This document shows, in pieces, positions 23,497 to 34,224 of a stretch of 64,000 bases of DNA. The position numbers and the translations under genes are program-made. How positions within the stretch are numbered: the stretch's first letter is position 1; each line of letters opens with the position of its first letter. Origin of the DNA: Magnaporthiopsis rhizophila. Its lineage: Eukaryota > Ascomycota > Sordariomycetes > Magnaporthales > Magnaporthaceae. Location of the stretch: assembly GCA_003049465.1 (NCBI GenBank), contig PYSS01000003.1, positions 310,001 through 374,000 on the forward strand, written 5' to 3'. The notes under the pieces are model-generated. The model had not been told where the DNA came from, searched no databases, and worked only from the letters and a program-made list of their open reading frames with translations.

Positions 23497-26400
23497 ATGG
23501 ATGTCAACACCAGGCGCGTTGTCCATCATGACAACTCGCCGGCGGCTGTGTCAGCAGACACTAAGCAAGCTAGTCGCTTGTCTTATCTTCTTGAACCACA
23601 GTCAATTGAGAAACTGGAGGAGAGAGTCAAGATCGGCGTCGATCTCCTCAATGACCTGCGCATGACCGTCACAGGCCTCAACACTGAATCCGGCCAGCGT
23701 TATCTCGATTCTATTGGAAAGCTCCTCCAGACGGCCAAGGTCAGTCAGCTCATTGTCGGTGTTCACGGCGCCACTGGCGTGGGCAAGAGCTCAGTCCTAA
23801 ACGCGATTCTGGGCGAGGAGCGGTAAGAACCCATCGTCACACTAGCACTCCGGTGTCGATCTTCACCAATTCTTGCTAACACCGCTGGCAGCCTGCTCCC
23901 CACCAGCTGCGCGAGAGCGTGCACGGCTGCCGCGACGGAGATCTCGTATAATGAGTCAGATGATCCTTCGGAGGCATACCGAGCGGAAATCGAGTTCATC
24001 ACCACCGGCTCCTGGGAGGCGGAGCTGCGGGCTCTCCTCGGCGACCTGCGTGACGATGATGGTAACACGTTCGAATCTGCCGACAACAATGTAAAAGCTG
24101 CTCTGGCGAAAATCCGGGCTGTTTACCCAGGGATGGACAGCGATCAACTTCGACAAAGCAGCCTCCAAGACTTGGTCATGGACCCTGCGGTGTCTAGATA
24201 TCTGGACAGCACGGTGGAAATCAGCAATTCCACTGCTGACGGCCTGGCCACTGAGATACAGACGTATGTTGACTCGAACAACAGGAAGTCACGCAGGAAG
24301 AAGGTCAACGAGAGTGAGGATGATCAGCTGCCCTCTCCTACGCAGATGGAGCTGTGGCCTCTAGTCAGCCGCGTGAGAATCTTCAGCAAAGCCTCTGTTC
24401 TGGAGACTGGAGCAGTCCTGGTGGATCTGGTAAGCTTTCGATGGCCTTCCTGAAGTGGTGTCCTACGCATCACACCTTGTTTTGCTTGGGTTTATCCGTC
24501 TGACCAAACACAGCCCGGAGTCCAGGATTCGAACTCAGCTCGCGCGGCAGTTTCCGCGAGATACGCGAAGCTGTGCAGTGCTATGTGGATCGTGGCGCCC
24601 ATAACACGCGCCGTCAGCGACAAGGTGGCTGAAAAGCTTCTAGGGCGTGCATTCCGGCGCCAGCTGCAATTCGATGGCACATACAGTGCTACCACCTTCA
24701 TTTGCAGCAAGACCGATGACATACTAGTCACAGAAGCCGAGGACGCCTTCGGCTTGCAGGAAGACCTTGCTGAGATGTGGGACCGCAAAGAAGAGATCGC
24801 GGAGGAAATCGAGATCATTAAGGACAAGAGCAAGAAGAGCTCCGTGGACATGGGCGCAGCGACGACCGCGCTGCACAACATCACCAAAGACATCACTACA
24901 TGGCAGGGCCTTGGAACCAAGCTTGCGAAAGGTCATACGGTGTATGCGCCTGATTCTCGCCCAGGACGGAAGAGGAAGTCCACCTCAGGGGAAACACGCG
25001 AGCAGCAGAACGATCCTCGGCCGTTGACTGAGCCTAACGTTATACAGATGCTGGCCTCGCTTGAGCAGCGCTCCTCGGAGGTTTCTGATTCAAAAATGAC
25101 ACACGCAATGGAGATCACGTCCCTGAACGAAGAGCTCCAAACCCTCCATGAAGAGGACAAGACTCTGGATGTCGAGATGAAGACCGTCTGCATCAAGGGC
25201 CGAAACCAATACTCCGGGAGGCACATCCAGAGACACTTTGCGCAAGGAATCAAGGAGTGAGTCCGAATACATCCGACTGTGTTATCTTGCGAAAGCGCAG
25301 CTGACATTTCTGCATCCTACCCAGGCTTGATCAAGAAGCTCTGCATGAGACAGAAGAACCTTCCCACCTCCATGTCTGTACCAGGGACTATGATGCCGTC
25401 TCTAAATCCCTCCCCGTGTTCTGTGTCAACGCGAGAGCCTACCAGCACCTGTGCGGCTTCCTGAAGAAAGACAAGTTCCAAGCCAGCGCATTTGCCAACA
25501 AGGCCGACACTGAGATCCCATCCCTGCAAGAGCATGGGAGGACGCTATCTCAAACCTCTCGGATCAGTCAGTGTCATCACTTCCTCAGCGGCCTCGTCCA
25601 GGTAATCAACTCCTTGAGAATCTGGACGTCGCCGCGGATGACGGGACAAGGTCTCGTCACCCGCGAGGAGGAGGCCCTAGATGAACTTCTGAATAAGGCG
25701 ATGGATGATCTCTCTCAGGTTCGTCTCCCTGGTGCGGATAGGACACCATTCTGTATCTTTACAAATTCGCTAAATTCCACTCTAGGCTTCCTCCCATACC
25801 ATCAAGACATGCACCGACGCCATCCTCGACACGGTTTCAGAGCTCATCGTGAAAACATCCGGAAAAGCGATCCCAGGGGCGGCTAGGCAGGCCATCGAAG
25901 AGTCTCGAGCTTGGGGCGACTACAAGTCCATTCGGGGAATGTTTTGGGCTACATTCAGGGCCACAGCTCGGCGCGGTGGTGTTTTCACCGGTCGTGCAGG
26001 GCCAAGAAACCTCAACATGGATCTGCTCGGCCCGATCATGGATCCTCTTGCACCCGTATGGGAAGACGCTTTCCAGCGTCGAGTCGCCAGATCCTTGGAG
26101 TCATTCGTCAAGGCCATGCAGGACGACCTCAAGACCTCCCACACCAAGCTATGCAAGGAAGCGGGAATTCCTCAGGACACCCAAATCACTGCTCTTCTTA
26201 CCAAGCAGATTGAGCTGCACATCCGGGACCTGTCAAGGATGCCGGCGAGAATCAACAAAATCATCACGCCGTCGCAACGTGAGATCAACCGCAACCCGGA
26301 GCCAGTAATCAAAGAGGCGATGAGACCTGCGTACGAGGACTGTAGCGAGGTGACAGGTTAGTAGATAGCCGTACTCCGGGCTTCCCGTTGTTGGGAGTCG

Positions 26401-26704
26401 GCTAACAGCTGAAAGGACAGGAGTCGGGTCCTATAAGCGAATGAAGGGCATCATCATTGACCATGTTGAGGATGTTCGTCACAACATGTTCGACGAGGCT
26501 TGCAAGACCATGGAAAAGGAGCTCAAAGATCTAGTCGACGCTGTGGGGGCTGCTCTCGAACAAGAAATGAAGAGCATTTTCCACCAGGTGAAGATGGATT
26601 ACAAAGCCGCGCTGGTAGGACACCATGCCGAGTGCCGCGGCAAGGTTCTCGAGGTTCTCAACGGGATAGACGCTCGGTTTGCGAAGCCCGACCCCGAAGC
26701 GTAA
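23497..26704 (+). CDS. Dynamin-superfamily large GTPase, SLIP-GC-like
   Basis: Six exons, about 951 residues: 23497-23822, 23892-24429, 24514-25256, 25325-25718, 25786-26356 and 26421-26704; every junction is in phase. The start at 23497 (MDVNTRRVV) is the best ATG, though the frame is open upstream to 23377. GTPase motifs: G1 GATGVGKSS (~91-99), a PTS switch-like motif just after exon 2 begins, G3 DLPGVQDSN (~287-295, across intron 2), and G4 SKTD (~353-356) in place of NKxD. Beyond the G domain are long helical segments: EEIAEEIEIIKDKSKKSS, a basic patch GRKRKST that may be a nuclear signal, and a helical C-terminus. This layout matches the fungal relatives of vertebrate nuclear GTPase SLIP-GC (Dynamin_N family). 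Function in fungi is not established; membrane or DNA-associated roles are guesses. Confidence 0.8.
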
Positions 26705-27272
26705 CCAGAGAGTCTCAGGGGAGTTTCTGCACCGATCCAGAGCGCCAGAGGACGCCGCCGTCGCCTATCATCCGGGAGAGAAGTGTGGAGCGGATTCGGG
26801 AAGAGCTCAGTTTCCCGACACCATTCTACCAGGTTTTCGGATTCACATGTCCAAGTCCATCAGCCTCGTTTGCACTTCTCTTGGTTTATCTTGTCCGCCT
26901 CTCCGCACATTCTTACCATATTTTTCTCTTCATCGATTAACCACACCATACTGGTTTCGCGTATTTCCACTTCTTTCACAATTGATGGTTTTTCTTCCCC
27001 CCTTAACGGTTATGCTCATTCCCAGTTATTTTCCGACAAATATTCACAGTTCACACATCTCACTCCAACTTTTTCTTATGCCTATTTTGCCCTTCCCACA
27101 TCTTGGCATGGTCCTGTTTTGTCACTTCCAAGGTCATTTCTACCTCCTTCCTCTCCGCTCCATTCTTCTTGGTCAAAAACACGGCCTCTCCCAACTCCTT
27201 AGAATCCAGCCAATGTGCTGATCCCATTCAACTTGGGCTCACCTAACGATGCTTATCTATCTACTTTCTTTT
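26705..27272. other. Gap after the GTPase gene
   Basis: C/T-rich; likely 3' UTR of the GTPase gene and 5' region of the decayed frame at 27273. No intact gene. Confidence 0.45.
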
Positions 27273-27646
27273 ATGGCACTTGATTCTCAGAATCTCCAGC
27301 AGCTCATCGCCCTCGCTTAGCCCAATAACACCCCCGAAGAACAAGACCCATTCCCTGATTTTACGGACATAGCCATTCGAGTAATCGCGCCGAGTTTCAA
27401 CAAGTATAACCATGATTTCTTCTCAGAGCCAAATCATGCGCGTGATCATGAGCGCCAGAACCGTGAGATGCTCCTAGCAGCGAGATTGAAAATGTTGTGT
27501 CGACCTATCAGTATGAACCGGTTCCCATGTCCTCGTCTGGGGTGCTCGATCGGAGAGTTTCTGCTAGATTGCCACTCGTGGAAGGACCGCCCTCAGAGCT
27601 CATGTTCATAGTTTCCCAGGATGGTCAGAGAAGAAGCCCATTATGA
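27273..27646 (+). pseudogene. Decayed reading frame, family unknown
   Basis: From an ATG at 27273 preceded by a pyrimidine-rich leader, the frame reads 15 codons, hits TAG at 27318-27320 after LQQLIALA, then continues open for 96 codons with protein-like sequence (PEEQDPFPDFTDIAIRVIA, FNKYNHDFFSEPNHARDHER). At about 27467-27480 the plausible protein moves to another frame (SEIENVVSTYQYEPVPMSSS, LDRRVSARLPLVEGPPSELM) which runs to a TGA at 27644. The TAG could come from CAG by one C-to-T change. An early stop plus a frameshift suggests a pseudogene. A multi-exon gene using the TTAG as an acceptor is possible but does not explain the second shift. Confidence 0.35.
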
Positions 27647-28602
27647 GCCGGGCGCGGGAGAAAAATTCCTTGGCGCATACCCGCCTTGGCGCTGGATGAT
27701 GCCGTCTATGGGGCCAAGGCCCAGGCCTGAAGACGTGTTAGGCTCCCAACCATTTACTTTGAAGAGGGCTAAGTCGACGGTGGAATCCGTATCACTCCCA
27801 GAGTTTCATCATGCATGTCCCTGCTGTTGGGCTTCCTTCTAAGCTGCCATTTATCTCCCCCCAACATCCCCATCTCCCTCCCGAATTCCTCTGCTACTTT
27901 CCTACCCACGAGGCCCAAATAAAATGTGCACCTCTGCACCACCTGCTGCACCTATCAAAAGGAGCAACTTTCACAACACGCAGCTTTAGAATTGCTGTTA
28001 AAATTTACCTACGAGTATATTACGCGCAAGGTATTCACACCTCTTTTCCTATTTCTTATCTCTCTTGTTTAAGGAAATTCGCAGTGTTTTTATGCTAGGA
28101 GCGTGGTGCAAGGCAATTTGGGTTTGGTGGTTGTGGTGCACGTTTTAATTTGGGCCTAGTGCCTATCACACAGCGCTCCAGCTCTGGAGTCCAGGGATTA
28201 GGAACGGGAGGACGTTCGGGGATGCGGGTCCAATGGGAGGGTGGTGTGGATCCTCCCAGCTGTTTGGCGGGGTGCCCGTGTCCCCAAACGGAGCACACTG
28301 AGCTCATCTAAGCCTTTGCCCTGAAGCTTCCTGCACAGCTCCAGACGCACAGCCTTCTGCCACAACCCGATTTTGACCGCAGCGTCTCGCGCAGTCCCAG
28401 TCCTCGAAGTTGGTGATTGATAGAGAGCTCCACTCCTCCGCGGCGGGCGGTCAACCGGCGCCTGGCACCGACGATCTTTCAAGGCGAGGAGGCACCAAAC
28501 GCGCCTTGCGCTTCTGCCTAAGGAGTGAGCTCGGTAGCCTTGCCACCCTTACCTCGACCTTTGTCACTCACTACCATCACCAGCCGACCGCGATCGCCCA
28601 TC
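27647..28602. other. Intergenic region upstream of CSN6
   Basis: One plus frame (27621-27842) stays open but I cannot support it. The right part is the CSN6 promoter. No repeat or RNA gene seen. Confidence 0.45.
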
Positions 28603-30131
28603 ATGACTTCCTTGGACCAGCGCAACCCGTTCATGTCGCGACACAAGTCCGACTCGGACCTCCACATCATCCTCCACCCCCTCGTCCTCCTCACGATCTC
28701 CGACTACATTACGCGCCACACGCTGAGGGGACAGACTCAGCCGTTAGTCGGTGCCATAATCGGCCGTCAGGATGGGCGCGCTATAACCATGGAGCACGCC
28801 TTTGAGTGCGCCGCCGAGAGCAACATCACAGGTGGTGCCATCCTGGTCGAGCCATGGTTCGGCGAGCGCCTCGACCAAAGTAGGGTTCCTTGCCGTCTTG
28901 GGTGTTTTTGCCGCCTAGGTGTCTGCACCCGCTTTGCCGTGCTAACATTCTGTACCCAAAAGTGAAACTCGTTCACAAAGACCGCGGCCTCGACCTCGTT
29001 GGCTGGTACACCCTCCTCCCACGCGCTGGGCCCAATTCAGAAGTCGTCCTGTTACATAACCAGATACTGGCGATCAACGAGTCTGCGGCGATCCTGGCCA
29101 TCCACCCGGATGAGATCATAGCGGGCGGCGCCGCCGGAGGCAGACTGCCCATCTCCCTCTACGAGACCGTTTACGAGTCGGAGGAGCAGAGAAGAGACGG
29201 CAGCGAGGATAAGGTGATGAAGGATAGTGGCGATGGTGCCGACGACGACAGCGCGGCCCTCGATCCGGCGGCAGCGGCGGCTTATACCAATATCCGTTTC
29301 CGAGAGCTCCCCTACTCGGTCGAGACGGGTGAGGCAGAGATGATCAGCATGGACTTTGTTGCGCGCGGTGGCGCTAATGCCACTGCGTCGTCTGCGCCCG
29401 ACTCTCAGCAGCAAGGACCTGGGGATGAGCAGAAGAAGAAGCAGGTGCCGTCACAGGTGAAAGTCGACGCCAAAGGCAAGCGCCGTGCCGTAATTAAGGA
29501 TGATGACGGCGGCAACGAGGCGGCGACGGCCCCTCCCGCAATTGAGCCCGCTGTTCTCTCGCGAGACGAGGAAGAGCTGGTGGCGACACTGGCCACCAAG
29601 GCGAATGCCATCAAGATGCTTCACGCACGCATCCAGCTCATAATCAAGTATCTGGAGGGCCTTCCCCCCTCTTACCTCACTCCCAGTGGCGATGCTCCAT
29701 CAGAACCCGGAGCGGCCACCGAGACAGAAACAGTCCCGCCATCGACGGCCACGACCGGAGATCCAGCAGCAACAACTGTTGAGGGGCTATCAGGAGGCTC
29801 TGCTCCAGCTGCCCCGCCACCGTCGCACACGCTGCTGCGGTCGATCCAGGCACTCGTCAACCGCATCCCGCTCCTGATACCCTCGACAACGGAAGCATTT
29901 GAGCGTGAGATGCTGAGCGAGGCCAACGATGTGCATATCGTCTCGCTGCTCAACGACGTTATGCAGAGCGTGAATGAGCTCCGAGATCTCGGCAAGAAAT
30001 TCCACGTTGTCGAGCAGGCCAGGAATCGGAGGCAGGCGAGCGCGAACGATCATCCTAGTTCGCTGACCGGAATTATGGGAATGGCGGACCAACAGCGGAT
30101 CAGCCTCACCGTGGGCGACCTTCTCATGTGA
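28603..30131 (+). CDS. csn6: COP9 signalosome subunit 6
   Basis: Two exons, 28603-28879 and 28963-30131, about 481 residues; intron donor GTAGGG, acceptor CCCAAAAG. The MPN domain spans roughly residues 20-200: LHIILHPLVLLTISDYITRH, QPLVGAIIGRQDGRAI, TMEHAFEC, then DLVGWYTLLPRAG. The JAMM zinc motif (HxH...S..D) is absent, as expected for the catalytically inactive CSN6 partner of CSN5. The C-terminal helical part (LLRSIQALVNRIPLLIPSTT, DVHIVSLLNDVMQSVNELRD) fits CSN6 and argues against eIF3f or Rpn8. It is longer than usual because of Gly/Ala/Pro-rich and acidic linkers in the middle. The signalosome removes NEDD8 from cullins and in fungi governs development. Confidence 0.88.
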
Positions 30132-30836
30132 GGGCTCCCACAGACAACAGCCACGAGCACACGCATAAATCTATACCATTTTATAGAAATCACGTGGTTC
30201 AAAATAATATCGATCCTCGAGGCTGGGCCGTATTACACTCCTTGACGAGGCTCATGGCCTCTGGGGACACTGGGCGCGGGATACCATAGTCGCTAGAGCT
30301 CGCCGTCGCTGTCGGCGAGACCACAAACCAGCTCTCCAGGCGGAACCTGGGCGTATCATCTTTGATGCATGCATCGGGATAATAGAGACGCCAAATATCA
30401 TATTGCACCAAGTCAGCCGTCAGAAAGTGAATTGTTAGAAGAACGAGAAAATCGACCTTAGCAATGGACAGCATTGCTGAAAGCTGTAATTAAGACGAGA
30501 CGTTTCGACCTCGTCGGATTTTCTCTCTGCTTGGTCCAAATGGAACCTAGCAGTCCAGTTGGAGGTGGAGACGACGGTGTGGAAATCCGCTGGTGGATCC
30601 AACATGCACCTTTCCGACTTGATCTAGCCAATCAGCAGCGGGCTCCGGATTCAAGTACCGGCCAGCTCGCCTCAGCCAATTCGGTAAGCTGTCATTAGAA
30701 GGCATCAAAGCTTCGCGACGGCGCGCACCCCTCGGTTCCGGTTCCAAACTCGCGCCTCTTGGTGGGACAGCCGAAACCCTTGGACTCTTTATTTGATCCA
30801 TCTCCGTCGTCCAGACTGGTCTTGGACGCATTCGCC
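30132..30836. other. Gap between CSN6 and SEC11
   Basis: Contains an isolated 91-codon minus frame (30199-30474, MLSIAKVDFLVLLTIHF) without recognisable domain; probably chance. The remainder should hold the CSN6 3' UTR and the SEC11 promoter. Confidence 0.5.
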
Positions 30837-31531
30837 ATGCTTTCCGGCCTCCAAAATCCGAGGCAAGCTGCCTCGCAGCTGCTCAACTTTGCCCTGGTTC
30901 TGTCCACGGCATTCATGGTGCGCATCCCGCCCACCACCCACGCATCGGCCGGCCTGGCAATCAACTAACCACATACCCCTCGACAGATGTGGAAGGGCCT
31001 CTCCGTCATCAGCGACTCCCCCTCGCCCATCGTCGTCGTCCTCTCGGGATCGATGGAGCCCGCATTTCAGCGCGGCGATCTGCTCCTCCTCTGGAACCGG
31101 AACCTGGTGCAGGAAACCGACGTTGGCGAGATTGTGGTGTACAACGTGAAGGGCAAAGATATCCCCATTGTTCACAGGGTCGTCAGGAAGTTTGGCACTG
31201 GGTAAGAGCATGGAAACCCCTTCCACTCTCGATCTCCCACCGCGAGCCGAGGGCATTGATGGCGTCTTGTCCCACAGCTTGCTAACCCAAGTGTTCCCCC
31301 GCACGTAGTCCCAAGGCGAAGCTGCTCACCAAGGGCGATAACAACCCCTCGGACGACACAGAGCTCTACGCCAAGAACCAAGACTATCTCGAGAGGGAAG
31401 ACATCATCGGCAGCGTCGTGGCATACTTCCCGTTTGTCGGTTATGTCACCATCATGCTCTCGGAACATCCTTGGATGAAGACGGCCATGCTAGGCATTAT
31501 GGGGCTCATGGTCGTGCTTCAACGCGAATAG
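30837..31531 (+). CDS. sec11: Signal peptidase complex catalytic subunit SEC11
   Basis: Exons 30837-30917, 30987-31201 and 31309-31531 give 172 residues, the normal size for fungal Sec11. The protein starts MLSGLQNPRQAASQLLNFAL, with one N-terminal membrane helix (LLNFALVLSTAFMMWKGLSV) facing the ER. The catalytic serine is S49 in VLSGSMEPAFQRGD; the partner histidine is in IPIVHRVV, as in the ER-type Ser-His-Asp enzymes that cleave signal peptides. A second hydrophobic helix (MKTAMLGIMGLMVVLQRE) ends the protein. Intron 1 has a non-standard donor, GTGCGC, directly after ATG coding for Met27; intron 2 has GTAAGA and GTAG. Confidence 0.95.
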
Positions 31532-32393
31532 GACTCCGGGTATGTACGTCTTTTTTGACCCAGGCAGTCGAGGGCTCAACAGATTATATCAAAGAAAAAA
31601 AATATCCCGGGACGGATTTACTCACCCTTGTGCATTGTGGATGTCGCACTTCTCTCTCCTATCTTTGTTTCTGGGAATGTGGAGGCGTTCAACTGAGGTC
31701 GGTTCGCTGGGTGGCCTACCTGTTTTCGGCTCTTGATACCGAAAATTGGTTTCTTCCGAGACCCAGTGGCACAGGCTGGGGCTGAGCTTACCTTGCATAC
31801 TGCTGGCGGTGCAGGCAGCGCCATTCATCGCCAAGCTGCCAGCAGTGCAACTAACATACGATGTACTGCCCCCTAAGCTGTTGCCTAAGGATGTACTTCT
31901 CGCGACAGGGATTGGCATCCTCCCTTCTGACATACATGGGCCACCACCCCGCCAGGCCATCCTCTTTCCGGCTGTGCTGAAAGGGATCGCGACGGGAGGT
32001 GGAGAGCTGTGGCGTCGACTTCACCGCGCCATTGGCTCCCCGAAATGAGCCCTCGTCCCACGAGCGTTCCTGAGCCATGGCGCTAGTACCGCAGCCCTGT
32101 GAACAGCTATTATTGTCTCGCCTGTTTCCTTTTTCTCCCTCCATTCCCGTTCTGCCCATCCCCGCAGCTCTCTCTTGCTTAAGCGCTTCGGCATTGTTTT
32201 CTGCAAGATAAACTACCGATCACCTCCCGGGTTCCCGGCGCGCCTCCTCTCTTACGGCTCAAAGACGGACGTTTTGTCATATAAACCCGAGGATTACCAG
32301 GCTGGGACGACCCGTTTCGGCAGTCTAAGAATACTCGCTAGTCTCGCGATCACCGTCAACAAATATCACACCCGACAGCCAACTCCCGCGATC
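31532..32393. other. Gap with promoter of MARVEL-like gene
   Basis: No supported gene. Holds the SEC11 3' UTR and the next promoter, including a TATA-like box at 32280. Confidence 0.5.
32280..32285 (+). promoter_or_regulatory. TATA-like box
   Basis: TATAAA, 109 bp upstream of the start codon at 32394, a plausible distance for a fungal core promoter with a short leader. Confidence 0.4.
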
Positions 32394-33445
32394 ATGAACA
32401 CAGTCCAACAGCCAGTATACCAGGCCGGGGTGCCGGGCTACCAGGCGATGCCCATCAACAAAGTCGTCGCGAGCAGGGGCTGGTACATCGCGAAGCTCGT
32501 GCTCGGTTCCTTTATTGTTGTCTTTGACATCATCCTCATCGCTATTTCTGCAGCCTATCTCAACATCTACCCATATTACAGCGCCAGCGTCTACTTCTCC
32601 ATCGTCTTTTCTCCTGTTAGTACATTGCTCTCCCTGCTTCCCCGTGTTGCATTTCCCGTTGTTGCGTAGGCTTACAAAAAAAAAAAAAAAGGCCTTAGTA
32701 TCTCTTGGCTGGCAGATCGCCGAGTTTATCACAGTTTGCGTGCACAAAGACAGACGGGGTATTCACCCAGGTGCCCATGTCGGCCTCCATCTTCTTCTTT
32801 GGCTGAGCTTTGCCTGTGCGTGTTTCCCCACCAATACCGCGAGAAGGAGCTTGAAGGGTGCTGCTGCTGAGATGTTTGCTGACATATTGCCGTAGCGACC
32901 GTTGGTTTGTTGGGCCTTTTAATCTCTCTGCACTACTCGAGCTTCAGGTACAGCACTAGGCGCGTTTATATCAGCAATCTTGAGGGGCTGGAGAACGCGC
33001 AGATGGCCTTCTCCGTCTTGAACTTGTAAGCTGGCAACCTCCGAGGCACAACCCAAATTCTTCCCCGCAAGCGTGGTACCTGCAGGATGGCGAAATAAGG
33101 TTGTGTTTGCTAATGTATCGACTGTTTCTTACCACGTGCAGCATCCTCCATTTCACCCTGTTCGTCCGCTTCTGCATCGAAACCAACCGCCGCAACAAGC
33201 TGCCCGCCGGAATGATAATGGTGGCGGCTCCGGCATCGGGCATGTACTTTGTGCCTGGCGGGCAACCGCAGTACATGGCTCAGGCTGTGCCGCAGCCGTT
33301 GGGGCCTGCGATGGCCACGGGTGGCGCCTACAATATCCCACAGCAGCAGCAGTACCTTCCGCAGCAGCAACAGCATCTTCAGTCGGGACACACGAGTCTC
33401 TACGGCGGGTTCTACAGCCCGGGACCCGGCCCGGCAGATAAGGCG

Positions 33446-33487
<42 letters not shown>

Positions 33488-33574
33488 GGCACGGCCCCGC
33501 CCCCGGCCATGAGCGAGGTTAGCGCTGATCAAACTCCCCAACCGCCGGCTGCTACCGGACCTACAGCGCATTAG
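32394..33574 (+). CDS. Four-TM MARVEL-like membrane protein with poly-Q tail
   Basis: Exons 32394-32615, 32716-32815, 32896-33025 and 33142-33574 give about 294 residues. Predicted membrane segments: YIAKLVLGSFIVVFDIILIA, a second short hydrophobic stretch around IAEFITVCV, HVGLHLLLWLSFASTVGLLG with GLLISL, and FSVLNFILHFTLFVRFCIE; this is the spacing of MARVEL-type proteins. The N-terminus and C-terminus would be cytosolic. The tail after residue ~165 is rich in Gln, Pro, Ala and Gly, including PQQQQYLPQQQQHLQ and an 11-residue Gln run encoded by pure CAG. Fungal members are uncharacterised; roles in membrane domains are only inferred. Donors are GTTAGT, GTGCGT and GTAAGC. Confidence 0.72.
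33452..33484 (+). repeat. (CAG)11 trinucleotide repeat
   Basis: Eleven uninterrupted CAG codons inside the MARVEL-like gene, encoding polyglutamine. Likely length-polymorphic. Confidence 0.9.
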
Positions 33575-34224
33575 CAGTGTCAAGGTTTAGTGCTCTGGCG
33601 AATGTGAGGGAAGATGATATGATACGGTAATTATGCGCTTGATTGTTTTTGTCGAATTGTTAGAGCTCGTTTGGTGTTGCTTGCCATTTTCGGATGTAAA
33701 TGTTTATAATATTGGGCTTCGTGGGCATCTGTTGGGAGCACTGGACTATACCCCAAAAATAAATTGGTCGAAATGGCTATCCGCTTCGAGGAAGTTGACG
33801 TTTCCTGCGTGCAACACAGCGTGGCCGTTCCTGATGTGAGCGTGAGCAACCGCCCTGCGCTAATTAGCACAAATGAATGCAAGATGGCGCCGGAGGCTCC
33901 GATCGCGGCTCGATGCAGGCGCGGTGACGATCGCGATGCGAGTGCGAGGTGGGCTTCCTAATCTGGCAAAGGCGGACTCCATCAACAAAGCACACATCCC
34001 GTTCTTAGTGACTGTGATCACGCCCGCACCCCCGATCGGAAGAATCCCAAGTGTCGTCACCTATTTGAACGCCGGGGACTCCTTCGTTGATTTCAGTTGT
34101 ATTTAAACCGGCTTTCCGCCTCCCAAGTCGAGCCTTCGAACACCTGTTTTACAGAGAAAGAAACAAACACACAACCCATCCAGTCACCTTCAAGTACCAC
34201 CTGATACAACTCTTTCCGGACATC
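33575..34224. other. Gap with promoter of dehydrogenase gene
   Basis: No gene seen. A TATTTAAA sequence at 34100-34107 lies 118 bp before the dehydrogenase start and may be its TATA element. Confidence 0.45.
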
